6,407 nt of DNA from DAOOVD01 sp035369845. GTDB lineage: Bacteria > Bacillota > Desulfotomaculia > Desulfotomaculales > Pelotomaculaceae. The notes beneath the pieces are model-generated. The model was given only the letters and a program-made list of their open reading frames with translations, was not told where the DNA came from and did no database searches. Positions within the stretch are counted from its first letter, which is position 1, and each line of letters opens with the position of its first letter. Both the position numbers and the translations under genes were made by a program. The stretch covers positions 1 through 6,407 of the forward strand of contig DAOOVD010000085.1 of the NCBI GenBank assembly GCA_035369845.1, written 5' to 3'. Below are positions 1 through 5,081 of the stretch, in pieces.

Positions 1-92
1 AAGTTATTTCCACATCAGGTACCTGCAGGGGTAGAATTTACTTTTTCAAATGAGGATAGGCTGACGTTCCGGAAAAACCGGGGACGGCTTTA

Positions 93-121
93 TTGACACC
101 GGTTTTGATCTGTGTTAGACT
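93..121 (+). promoter_or_regulatory. Sigma-A promoter for the tRNA-Ser pair
   Basis: TTGACA at 93-98 is followed by a 17-base spacer and TAGACT at 116-121, with an extended TG at 113-114. A perfect TATAAT also lies at 123-128, but it is 24 bases from the TTGACA and has no good -35 of its own. The promoter would give a leader of about 130 bases before the first tRNA, presumably removed by processing. Which -10 is used cannot be settled from sequence. Confidence 0.6.
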
Positions 122-256
122 TTATAATGCGTTGGGCGGACTTGTTCTAAAGGCGGGCTGTGACCGGCCGGCAGCCGGGCTGAAACCGCCGGGGCGATTT
201 TCAAAAAGCAAAGGCATGTCCGCTTTGCCGGAATCCGATATCCGACTGCCGGTATT

Positions 257-346
257 GGAGGGGTGTCCGAGCGGTTTAAGGAGGCGGTCTTGAAAACCGT
301 TGGTCCTTTGCGGGTCCCGTGGGTTCGAATCCCACCCCCTCCGCCA
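257..346 (+). tRNA. tRNA-Ser (anticodon UGA)
   Basis: This is a class II tRNA of 90 bases including encoded CCA. The acceptor stem GGAGGGG pairs with CCCCTCC, followed by discriminator G and CCA at 344-346. The anticodon arm is GCGGT / CTTGAAA loop / ACCGT, with TGA at 291-293. A long variable arm typical of serine tRNAs follows, then the T arm with GTTCGAAT. It decodes UCA and, by wobble, other UCN codons. A second tRNA-Ser starts 21 bases downstream and probably shares its transcript. Confidence 0.97.
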
Positions 347-367
347 ATAATGGAATATGAACTGTAC

Positions 368-462
368 GGAGAGTTGGCCGAGTAGGTTGAAGGCGCTCGC
401 CTGCTAAGCGAGTATACGGGCATAAACCTGTATCGAGGGTTCGAATCCCTCACTCTCCGCCA
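368..462 (+). tRNA. tRNA-Ser (anticodon GCU)
   Basis: This is a class II tRNA of 95 bases including encoded CCA. The acceptor GGAGAGT pairs with ACTCTCC, with discriminator G and CCA at 460-462. The anticodon arm is CTCGC / CTGCTAA / GCGAG, with GCT at 403-405. A long variable arm and the GTTCGAAT T loop are present. It decodes AGU and AGC. A strong intrinsic terminator begins 11 bases downstream, so it is probably the last gene of the two-tRNA transcript. Confidence 0.97.
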
Positions 463-472
463 GGAAAATTGG

Positions 473-504
473 AAAGCGCGGTTTGAAGCAAATCGCGCTT
501 TTTT
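473..504 (+). terminator. Intrinsic terminator of the tRNA-Ser pair
   Basis: A 13-bp stem with one G-T pair (473-485 with 489-501) closes a three-base AAG loop and runs into a T tract ending at 504. On the opposite strand the hairpin lies just past the stop of the convergent glycosyltransferase and may also serve that gene, although its T tract there is poor. Confidence 0.9.
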
Positions 505-507
505 GCG

Positions 508-1404
508 TCAGAAAGCAATTTTGAAGCTGTCAAAAAACCAGTCGTCGTCATGTACGCGGCGGCGGAAATAGTTTTCCCGCTGCCGGAGGGCCCCGCCGTC
601 GATCACCTTTTTCATTATTGTTTTCATCCCGCCGCCCGGCTTGATCAATTCAAGCACCTTTTTTATGCGTTCTCTTTTAAAGTGTGAGAAAGCCATGCGC
701 AGCAGGTTGTAATAAACATGATTCATGGCTACCGGATAAGGGTGTTTTTCCCGGAACAGGTGCAGGATCTTGACCCCGGGTTTTACATGCAGGTTGTACC
801 CGAAGAGCCGCAGTTTAAGTGAAAGTTCCGCGTCCTCGTGGCCCCAGACGACAAACCCGCCGTCAAAACCGCCCGCCCGGCGAAAGGTATCCGCCCGGAT
901 CGCCAGGCATCCGCCCGGCAGCAGGGGCACGGGGCTGGTTGACATGCCCGGGGGCGGTGGCAGCCAGACGGTTTCCAGACGGCTGTTCCAGGTCTGGCCG
1001 TAACCGACTGCGGCGGGGTTTTCAAGAGAGCCGATGGCCGGGGAAACCGCATCGACCAGCGGGCTGTTGAATGCGTCGAGGAGGTTTTCCGGCCAGCCTG
1101 CCGGCACGGTGATATGCGCGTCGCAAAAGACCAGATATTCTCCTCGTGCCGCCGAGGCCCCCAGATTTCTGGCCTGTGCCGCACCGAGGCCGGGAGATGA
1201 TATGAGATTGATGCCGGCATAAACACCGCCTTCCTTGAGGAAGCTGCAGCAGCCGTCCGCGGAACCGTCGTCTATTACTATGATTTCAGTGAAGAAGCCG
1301 GGTCGCGCGGCCAGGATCGAGTCAACGGTCATTTTGGCGTTGCGCCCTTCATTTTTACAAGGTATTATAATGGAAGCAACTGGATTGGTATTAGTTGCGG
1401 TCAT
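508..1404 (-). CDS. Family 2 glycosyltransferase, pp-GalNAc-transferase-like
   Basis: This 298-residue GT-A fold enzyme probably transfers a sugar from a nucleotide-sugar donor to an unknown acceptor. The N-terminal half has the nucleotide-binding strand and loop ASIIIPCKNEG (10-20) and VIDDGSADG (43-51). The metal motif is D95-A-H97 (DxH) rather than the usual DxD. LPGGCLAIR (162-170), GGFD (178-181), WGHEDAELSLKLR (187-199) and HLFR (215-218) follow. The DxH, the W-G-x-E-x-x-E-x-S block and the later H in H-x-F-R match the manganese site of polypeptide GalNAc-transferases (family knowledge; GT27-type, cd02510). There is no signal peptide, membrane anchor or C-terminal lectin domain, so a cytoplasmic enzyme is likely. 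The basic, helical C-terminus (about 240-285) is unassigned. The ATG at 1404 is the only sensible start, but the ribosome site is weak (AGGGCGGG, about 15 bases away). The gene stands alone between tRNA units, so context gives no acceptor. Confidence 0.85.
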   Translation of the reverse strand: MTATNTNPVASIIIPCKNEGRNAKMTVDSILAARPGFFTEIIVIDDGSADGCCSFLKEGGVYAGINLISSPGLGAAQARNLGASAARGEYLVFCDAHITVPAGWPENLLDAFNSPLVDAVSPAIGSLENPAAVGYGQTWNSRLETVWLPPPPGMSTSPVPLLPGGCLAIRADTFRRAGGFDGGFVVWGHEDAELSLKLRLFGYNLHVKPGVKILHLFREKHPYPVAMNHVYYNLLRMAFSHFKRERIKKVLELIKPGGGMKTIMKKVIDGGALRQRENYFRRRVHDDDWFFDSFKIAF

Positions 1405-1472
1405 TGTCTGCAGAAAACACCCGCCCTTACAGGCTTTTTAACATCTTATTGGGCCGCGCCCCAAATGGCGCC

Positions 1473-1501
1473 TTGACTAGCCATGGCGATTTTGTTACAA
1501 T
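1473..1501 (+). promoter_or_regulatory. Sigma-A promoter for the tRNA-Arg pair
   Basis: TTGACT (1473-1478), a 17-base spacer and TACAAT (1496-1501) differ from consensus by one base in each box. Initiation would fall near 1508, about 27 bases before tRNA-Arg(ACG). The site is also upstream of the divergent glycosyltransferase, for which no clear promoter was seen. Confidence 0.8.
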
Positions 1502-1534
1502 AGGATTTGCCATTGAAAAAAGAATGAAACTTTT

Positions 1535-1611
<77 letters not shown>

Positions 1612-1625
1612 GTATATTGTTGCTT

Positions 1626-1702
1626 GCGCCCGTAGCTCAGGCGGATAGAGCAGCGGTTTCCTAAACCGCGTGTCGGGAGTTCGAGTCTCTCCGGGCGCAC
1701 CA
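1626..1702 (+). tRNA. tRNA-Arg (anticodon CCU)
   Basis: This is a 77-base class I tRNA with encoded CCA. The acceptor GCGCCCG pairs with CGGGCGC (1692-1698), with discriminator A and CCA at 1700-1702. The anticodon arm is GCGGT / TTCCTAA / ACCGC, with CCT at 1660-1662. It decodes AGG. It is the second gene of the tRNA-Arg unit and is followed directly by a terminator. Confidence 0.97.
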
Positions 1703-1714
1703 GCAAAAGCTTAG

Positions 1715-1741
1715 AGCCGCAAGGGTTTGCGGCTTTTGTTT
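1715..1741 (+). terminator. Intrinsic terminator of the tRNA-Arg pair
   Basis: The stem AGCCGCAA (1715-1722) pairs with TTGCGGCT (1727-1734) over a four-base loop, followed by TTTGTTT. It starts 13 bases after the tRNA CCA end. Confidence 0.85.
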
Positions 1742-1768
1742 GACACCGTCGCTTTCCGGCCTTGCCGA

Positions 1769-1797
1769 TTGCCCGCAATAACAATATATGGTATATT
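1769..1797 (+). promoter_or_regulatory. Possible promoter for the MNT gene
   Basis: TTGCCC (1769-1774) and TATATT (1792-1797) are separated by 17 bases, 36 bases before the ATG. The match is moderate, in AT-rich DNA that also offers overlapping alternatives. Confidence 0.4.
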
Positions 1798-1832
1798 TAT
1801 AAGCAAGACACATTTGCAAAGGCGAAAATACT

Positions 1833-2159
1833 ATGAAAAACAGGCCGGTTAGCCAAGAATACCTTGAAAAGCTGCGCCGGGAGGCATTGCTTAAAGCTTC
1901 CGCCGCAGCCGCCCACTTGAAGGTAAAATACGGGGCTGCAGCCGTCTACCTCTTCGGCTCGCTGGCAGGGGGAGGGCATTTTTGCAAAAGTTCGGACATC
2001 GATTTGCTTGTCGAGGGGTTTCCCCCGGAAAAGAGCTGCTGGAGGATGCTGGTTGAACTAGAAGAGATAACCAGCCCCCTGGAGGTCAGCGTTGTCCTGG
2101 CCGAAGATGCTGTGCCCGGCCTGCGCGAAAAAGCTAGAAAAGAGGGAATTCTCCTGTGA
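1833..2159 (+). CDS. Minimal nucleotidyltransferase (MNT family)
   Basis: This 108-residue protein has the polymerase-beta-like nucleotidyltransferase core. A basic N-terminal helix (about 8-32) leads into the signature YLFGS (39-43) and SDIDLLVEG (54-62), giving the GS...DxD catalytic motif. E84 in LEVSVV is a plausible third carboxylate, where Asp is common in the family. The C-terminus KEGILL is typical of these short proteins. The start has AAAGGCG eight bases upstream. MNT proteins of this size are usually the antitoxin half of HEPN/MNT modules, in which the characterised enzymes AMPylate the HEPN RNase toxin (family knowledge). The GTGA overlap at its stop leads into a HEPN-like remnant, which supports that role. 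With the toxin apparently broken, it may be an orphan antitoxin here. Confidence 0.85.
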   Translation: MKNRPVSQEYLEKLRREALLKASAAAAHLKVKYGAAAVYLFGSLAGGGHFCKSSDIDLLVEGFPPEKSCWRMLVELEEITSPLEVSVVLAEDAVPGLREKARKEGILL

Positions 2160-2274
2160 CCTTTCGGCTGAAAAAATTGCTGAACTGCTTAACAAATTTT
2201 CGCATACCGTCGGCTGTCTGGAAAGGGAAGTCTACTCTTTCGTGCAGACGATGAAAAAAATAATGCCCGATTAA
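2156..2274 (+). pseudogene. Frameshifted, truncated HEPN-like toxin remnant
   Basis: A GTG at 2156 overlaps the MNT stop as GTGA, the usual coupling in HEPN/MNT pairs, but its own frame reads nonsense and stops early. The neighbouring frame, with no start codon close to this junction, encodes LSAEKIAELLNKFSHTVG... and ends at a TAA at 2272-2274. This resembles the start of the DUF86/HEPN toxins that accompany MNT genes (recognition by eye). Adding one C after GTGACC would join the GTG start to this frame. Even so, only about 39 residues would be encoded against more than 100 for a full HEPN domain, and the catalytic R-x4-6-H motif is absent. A terminator follows 14 bases later. Alternatives are a genuine short protein, using ATG 2092 or 2110 inside the MNT gene, or a sequencing error. 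Confidence 0.5.
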
Positions 2275-2287
2275 TGCCTGGAGGAAA

Positions 2288-2323
2288 CCGGCCATTTTGC
2301 ATAAAAGGCCGGATTTTTCTTTT
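2288..2323 (+). terminator. Intrinsic terminator after the MNT/HEPN-like pair
   Basis: CCGGCC (2288-2293) pairs with GGCCGG (2307-2312). The inner TTTT/AAAA pairs leave one bulged A and a GCAT loop. The T-rich tail ATTTTTCTTTT follows. It closes the MNT transcription unit. Confidence 0.85.
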
Positions 2324-2442
2324 AGCGCCCGAACGAACTAAAGATAAAAAAATTCTAAAAACTGTCACACTGATTAAAGCGGCTCAATATAAATAATGGT
2401 AAAAGATGCCAAATATATAAAGCAGGCCCAAGGAGGATACGC

Positions 2443-2670
2443 ATTGATTGCAATAACATGCTAATTCCGACGGGGAATGTTGCTCGCAAGAACATTTCGT
2501 TTAAACTCGTTTCCAGTTCGGCACCAGGTATAGCTGCAATAGAAAATGCTGTTCAGTCGGTTACTCCGGTCAAACCCGACGAACAGATATACCTTGGAGC
2601 CGGGGTTCTTCCTGCACAGGCCGACATGCAGGTACAGTTATCCATGAGCAGCACAAAACCCTGTATATAA
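2443..2670 (+). CDS. Small hypothetical protein, unusual start
   Basis: I do not recognise this protein. The frame is open for 75 residues if an ATT at 2443 is used, or 70 from the ATG at 2458. A perfect AAGGAGG (2430-2436) sits six bases before the ATT and seven before a TTG at 2444. The TTG frame stops after six codons, and the ATG is 21 bases from the ribosome site. So either a rare ATT start is used or one base is missing or extra near 2444-2460. The product is polar, with no signal peptide or membrane segment. Its middle, IAAIENAVQSVTPVKPDEQI, looks protein-like and the single Cys is near the end (PCI). A strong terminator 20 bases after the stop supports a real single-gene unit. Confidence 0.5.
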   Translation: MDCNNMLIPTGNVARKNISFKLVSSSAPGIAAIENAVQSVTPVKPDEQIYLGAGVLPAQADMQVQLSMSSTKPCI

Positions 2671-2679
2671 TGTCCATAG

Positions 2680-2814
2680 TCAATGGCCCGGGCCCGTCAC
2701 AGCGACGGGCCGGTTTTTTTGCGCGCAAGCCCGAACCCCCTTGGACGCCCCGGCCTTCCGGATGAGAGCCGCCAGAGCAACCGCCCCTATTACCAGCAAA
2801 ACCGCCGTTTCCAT
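2680..2814 (-). CDS. Small single-pass membrane protein candidate
   Basis: This 44-residue minus-strand frame starts at ATG 2814 with an AAGGCGG-like ribosome site six bases upstream and ends in TGA at 2680. Residues 2-18 (ETAVLLVIGAVALAALI) form one hydrophobic helix. A basic patch RKAGASKG follows, then a short tail with one Cys (C30). The layout (short N-terminus, one helix, small basic tail) resembles small single-helix proteins found in clostridia, including the FeoB-associated Cys-rich type, but the cysteine cluster of that family is missing and I do not assign it. The 3' third overlaps the terminator hairpin of the convergent gene, which constrains its sequence. No promoter was recognised. 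Confidence 0.4.
   Translation of the reverse strand: METAVLLVIGAVALAALIRKAGASKGVRACAQKNRPVAVTGPGH
2691..2720 (+). terminator. Intrinsic terminator of the small ORF at 2443-2670
   Basis: The 8-bp stem GGCCCGTC (2691-2698) pairs with GACGGGCC (2704-2711) around an ACAGC loop, followed by GG and seven Ts. It lies inside the 3' end of the convergent small membrane ORF on the other strand. Confidence 0.85.
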
Positions 2815-3071
2815 TTGTGTCCGCCTTCTTTCGGCCGGATCCCGGTGGCTAGCCAAGTCCGAGCAAGCTGCCTAGAAAATTGCTACAACAGCCACCATAT
2901 GAGATGCTGGGGAATATCCCGGCATTAGAGGGGCGGACAACTGCTCTTACACAGACCCTACGTGCAATTAAATCAGCATAGGCCTGTCCTGGGTGGCAGG
3001 CACTCTCCCCAGAGTTTCTCTATGAATTTTTTCCTACGGTGTCTTGACACTAACGCAGTCGCCCGGCCGCC
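2815..3071. other. Gene-free stretch with small hairpins before tadA
   Basis: No convincing gene was seen here. Two adjacent hairpins stand out. GCCTGTC (2982-2988) pairs with GGCAGGC (2995-3001) around CTGGGT, and ACTCT (3002-3006) pairs with AGAGT (3011-3015) around CCCC. An isolated TTGACA lies at 3044-3049 with no matching -10. Short open stretches on the minus strand across 2975-3030 lack starts and may be a gene relic. No known RNA family was recognised. Confidence 0.4.
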
Positions 3072-3100
3072 TTGACACCCGGCTGTTTGTACCTTATAAT
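3072..3100 (+). promoter_or_regulatory. Perfect consensus sigma-A promoter of tadA
   Basis: TTGACA (3072-3077) and TATAAT (3095-3100) both match consensus and are separated by the optimal 17 bases. Initiation near 3107 would give a GC-rich leader of about 74 bases before the GTG start. Confidence 0.88.
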
Positions 3101-3180
3101 GCTTATTGCAGGTTTTAGATGGCGCGGCTGCATGCGGCGGCGCGATAAACCTCCGGGTTTCAAAAAGGAGCAGGCGTTGT

Positions 3181-3651
3181 GTGGCTGTGGTAGATCACGC
3201 CGGGTACATGCGCGAAGCCCTGGCGGAGGCAAATAAAGCTTATGTCCTGGGAGAAGTGCCGGTCGGCGCGGTTGTTGTCCGGGACGGCGAAATTATCGGG
3301 CGGGGGCATAACCTGCGGGAAATTTTGAAGGACAGCACCGCCCATGCGGAAATCCTGGCCATGCGCGAGGCGGCCGGGGTTGTCGGGGACTGGCGCTTGA
3401 ACGGCGCCGTCCTTTACTCAACCATCGAGCCCTGTGCAATGTGCGCCGGAGCGATAATCCAGTTCAGGGTGACCACGCTGGTCTACGGCGCTGCCGACCC
3501 GAAGGCCGGGGCCGCCGGGTCGGTAATCGACGTGATCGGACAGCCGCGCTTCAACCACCGGGTGGAAGTGTTGTCCGGGGTGCTGGAGAATGAGTGCCGG
3601 GAAATAATTCAAAAGTTTTTCCGGGAACTGAGGGAAAGGGAAGAAACGTGA
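3181..3651 (+). CDS. tadA: tRNA-specific adenosine deaminase TadA
   Basis: TadA is a zinc enzyme that deaminates adenosine 34 of tRNA-Arg(ACG) to inosine, allowing one tRNA to read CGU, CGC and CGA. The 156-residue product has the full deaminase signature: H55-A-E57, where H binds zinc and E is the proton shuttle, and P84-C85-A-M-C88 with the two zinc cysteines. GEVPVGAVVV (24-33), HNLRE (43-47) and the C-terminal FFRELRERE also fit TadA, as does the length (about 150-165). The GTG at 3181 is chosen because AAAAAGGAG ends ten bases before it and because translation from there aligns with TadA N-termini. The frame stays open back to a TTG at 3106, but that lies at the transcription start. A perfect promoter lies upstream, and the substrate tRNA is encoded 1.6 kb upstream. 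The usual Firmicutes neighbours dnaX and the SRP RNA are not found downstream. Confidence 0.95.
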   Translation: MAVVDHAGYMREALAEANKAYVLGEVPVGAVVVRDGEIIGRGHNLREILKDSTAHAEILAMREAAGVVGDWRLNGAVLYSTIEPCAMCAGAIIQFRVTTLVYGAADPKAGAAGSVIDVIGQPRFNHRVEVLSGVLENECREIIQKFFRELREREET

Positions 3652-3664
3652 AGAGCGTTTTTTT
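3644..3664 (+). terminator. Weak possible terminator at the tadA stop
   Basis: AAACG (3644-3648) can pair with CGTTT (3656-3660) around a seven-base loop that contains the stop codon, running into seven Ts. The stem is only 5 bp, so read-through into the tRNA-Ser gene is possible. Confidence 0.3.
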
Positions 3665-3691
3665 GGCAGGTGCCCGCCTGGGCATTATGAG
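3663..3691 (+). promoter_or_regulatory. Possible promoter of tRNA-Ser (CGA)
   Basis: TTGGCA (3663-3668) and TATGAG (3686-3691) are separated by 17 bases, with initiation expected about 11 bases before the tRNA. The -10 is poor, so transcription from the tadA promoter may contribute. Confidence 0.4.
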
Positions 3692-3708
3692 TAATGTGTC
3701 AAATTTTT

Positions 3709-3802
3709 GGAGAGATGGCCGAGCTGGTCGAAGGCGCTCGACTCGAAATCGAGTAGACCGTTAGCAGCGGTCTCGTGGGTTCGAATCCCACTCTCTCCGC
3801 CA
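3709..3802 (+). tRNA. tRNA-Ser (anticodon CGA)
   Basis: This is a class II tRNA of 94 bases with encoded CCA. The acceptor GGAGAGA pairs with TCTCTCC (3792-3798), with discriminator G and CCA at 3800-3802. The anticodon arm is CTCGA / CTCGAAA / TCGAG, with CGA at 3744-3746. The long variable arm GACCGTTAGCAGCGGTC is clear. It decodes UCG. Together with the two upstream genes, three serine isoacceptors are in the window and only GGA is missing. Confidence 0.97.
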
Positions 3803-3815
3803 AATGATTATAAAC

Positions 3816-3857
3816 AGGGGGCTGCCGCCTTTTTCGGGTGACAGCCCCTTATTTTTT
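3816..3857 (+). terminator. Intrinsic terminator after tRNA-Ser (CGA), probably bidirectional
   Basis: AGGGGGCTG (3816-3824) pairs with CAGCCCCTT (3842-3850), allowing one G-T pair, and is followed by a six-T run at 3852-3857. Read from the other strand it lies just downstream of the convergent small gene at 3882-4088, with a weaker TGTTTAT tail, so one hairpin may end both units. Confidence 0.85.
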
Positions 3858-3881
3858 GATAGATCTATAACTTGGCAAGTT

Positions 3882-4088
3882 TTAATCAATACATTCGGCG
3901 TTTTCGTTGTCAATGGTTACATTGCACAAGATGAATTTAAATTTGATAACTCTCGGACAACAACATTTCGACTGGGGGAAGCTGTTGCTTTCGTCTTCGG
4001 AGCGGAGAATTCCTTTGAGCTTATCTGCGTTGTTGGCTATGGTTTCAACCACTTCTTTGTTCAGTAAGGGGGGGTGGTTTTCCAACAA
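3882..4088 (-). CDS. Small Cys-containing hypothetical protein
   Basis: I do not recognise this 68-residue product. It starts with TTG at 4088, five bases after a perfect AAGGAGG (4100-4094 on the minus strand); a second TTG follows directly. The N-terminal half (NKEVVETIANNADKLKGIL, about 10-28) looks helical and amphipathic. The C-terminal half has a Cys triplet at 42-44 (KCCCPRV) and two more cysteines, followed by alternating hydrophobic residues (KFKFILCNVTI), suggesting beta strands and metal or disulphide bonds. There is no signal peptide or membrane helix. About 28 bases upstream is CATAGAAT, reminiscent of a mother-cell sporulation -10 (sigma-E/K), but no convincing -35 was found. 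A spore-coat-like role is only a guess. It is convergent with tRNA-Ser. Confidence 0.6.
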   Translation of the reverse strand: MLENHPPLLNKEVVETIANNADKLKGILRSEDESNSFPQSKCCCPRVIKFKFILCNVTIDNENAECID

Positions 4089-4235
4089 TAAATCCTCCTT
4101 TTTTATTTTTGATACATTCTATGACGCTAAATACGAATTTATAATATTGGCAATAAACGGCGGGGCATTAAAAACGGGAATGGTTGAATGGGGCCGGGCA
4201 GGGGATGCTGCAGGGGATGCGTTTGCCGGATAGTG

Positions 4236-4272
4236 CAAGGGGTTTCGCGGCTGACGCGAAACCCCTTGTTTT
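4236..4272. terminator. Perfect 14-bp hairpin downstream of the rubrerythrin
   Basis: CAAGGGGTTTCGCG (4236-4249) pairs perfectly with 4255-4268 around a GCTGA loop. It lies ten bases beyond the stop of the minus-strand rubrerythrin gene. On the minus strand no T tract follows. On the plus strand the tail is TTTTC. It is a likely transcript end or 3' stabilising structure for the rubrerythrin message, but the direction of termination is uncertain. Confidence 0.65.
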
Positions 4273-4278
4273 CGGTCT

Positions 4279-4824
4279 TTACGCTTTGGGGAAATACCTT
4301 TTAAGGAGACCGTAGAAAGCCGTGCAGTGTCTCGCTTCGTCTTTACATGCCTCGTGAATGGCGTCGTGAATGGCGTCTTGCCCCTCATTCTTGGCACGGA
4401 CGGCAATTTCCTTTTTGCCGCGGTTGGCGCCGGCTTCGCCGTCAACCAGCCTTTTCAGGTTTTCCTCAGTGCTTTCGCTTAAGACTTCTCCCAGGATTTC
4501 GGCAAAGCGTGCTGCGTGGTGGGCTTCCTCCCAGGCAATCCGCTTCATTGTTTCGGCTATTTCGGGATAGCCTTCTCTTTCGGCCTGGCGGGCCATGGCG
4601 ATATACATCCCTACTTCCATGCACTCCCCTTTAAACTGCATGCCAAGATCGTTTTCGAAACCGGAACCTTTCGCCACGCCTATTTTGTTCCAGTCCACCA
4701 GATCGGGGCCGGAAACGGTCAGCAGTTCGAATTTTTCTTTCGGGGCACCGCAATTCGGACATTTTTCCGGCGGTGACTCTCCCTCGTAAATGTACCCGCA
4801 TACTTTACAGCGCCATTTTTTCAT
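4279..4824 (-). CDS. Reverse rubrerythrin (rubredoxin domain N-terminal)
   Basis: This 181-residue cytoplasmic non-haem iron protein probably reduces hydrogen peroxide and perhaps oxygen to water with reduced pyridine nucleotide-derived electrons, as reported for clostridial reverse rubrerythrins. The rubredoxin domain comes first: C6-x-x-C9-G-Y and C22-P-N-C25-G-A bind one iron. The four-helix diiron domain follows, with E67, E100-x-x-H103, E130 and E163-x-x-H166. The 33-residue spacing of both E/ExxH pairs equals that of classical rubrerythrin. The position of the seventh ligand (E97 of classical rubrerythrin) is A133; from memory this holds in other reverse types. Domain order and length identify the reverse subgroup. 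ATG 4824 has a perfect AAGGAGGT seven bases upstream. It lies 32 bases after a small ORF and downstream of an Rrf2 gene, with a palindromic operator ahead of the small ORF. Confidence 0.95.
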   Translation of the reverse strand: MKKWRCKVCGYIYEGESPPEKCPNCGAPKEKFELLTVSGPDLVDWNKIGVAKGSGFENDLGMQFKGECMEVGMYIAMARQAEREGYPEIAETMKRIAWEEAHHAARFAEILGEVLSESTEENLKRLVDGEAGANRGKKEIAVRAKNEGQDAIHDAIHEACKDEARHCTAFYGLLKRYFPKA

Positions 4825-4856
4825 GACATTTACCTCCTTAAAAAGATATGGTTTTA

Positions 4857-5060
4857 TCAGACATCGCCGCTGCTTCCGCAGCCTCGCCCGGAGTATGACG
4901 CAACTCTCCCGGTTGCGTCCGCCATCGGCGAAATAACTGCCTGACTCGTTTTATCCAGCGGTTTTACGGTATATAGCGGCCGGTTGCATGAAAACGGTTT
5001 TTTGATAAAAATCTTGCCGCCAACTGTGCAAAGACCGGAAGCTAAGAGCAGCCTTTCAAT
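4857..5060 (-). CDS. Small hypothetical ORF ahead of the rubrerythrin gene
   Basis: I do not recognise this 67-residue frame. A strong AAAGGAGG (5075-5068 on the minus strand) lies seven bases before an ATT at 5060 in this frame and eight before a TTG at 5059, whose frame stops after five codons. The frame is also open back to a TTG at 5078, but that precedes the ribosome site. So this is either a rare ATT start or a frame broken by one base near the start; one extra base after TTG AAA would give MKRLLLASGLC.... The product starts with a short hydrophobic stretch (RLLLASGLCTVGGKIFI), contains KPFSCNRPLYTVKP and ends GRGCGSSGDV, with three cysteines in all. It lies between the palindromic operator and rubrerythrin and is presumably co-transcribed. 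It may be a translated leader, a small redox protein or a relic. Confidence 0.45.
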   Translation of the reverse strand: MERLLLASGLCTVGGKIFIKKPFSCNRPLYTVKPLDKTSQAVISPMADATGRVASYSGRGCGSSGDV

Positions 5061-5081
5061 TTGACCGCCTCCTTTCAATAA

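Noticed and set aside
93..293. Plus-strand open frame of 66 codons over the tRNA leader
   Set aside because: It begins inside the promoter -35 box and ends in the tRNA anticodon. It is coincidental.
115..453. Minus-strand open frame of 112 codons with motifs like GIRTHGTRKGP
   Set aside because: It is antisense to the two tRNA-Ser genes. Such peptides recur in databases as mis-annotations of tRNA complements.
2683..2928. Plus-strand open frame of 81 codons
   Set aside because: It begins within a terminator stem and has no ribosome site. The opposite-strand membrane ORF explains part of it better.
3652..3708. SRP RNA between tadA and the next gene
   Set aside because: The conserved SRP core (GGTCAGG...GGAAGCAGCC) is absent and the space is filled by a short tRNA promoter region.
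4188..4222. Direct repeat of CAGGGGATG units
   Set aside because: There are only two short copies with no array structure and no link to a mobile element.
3907..4233. Plus-strand open frame of 108 codons
   Set aside because: It lies opposite the small gene with a perfect ribosome site and has none itself. Its composition is not protein-like in the second half.
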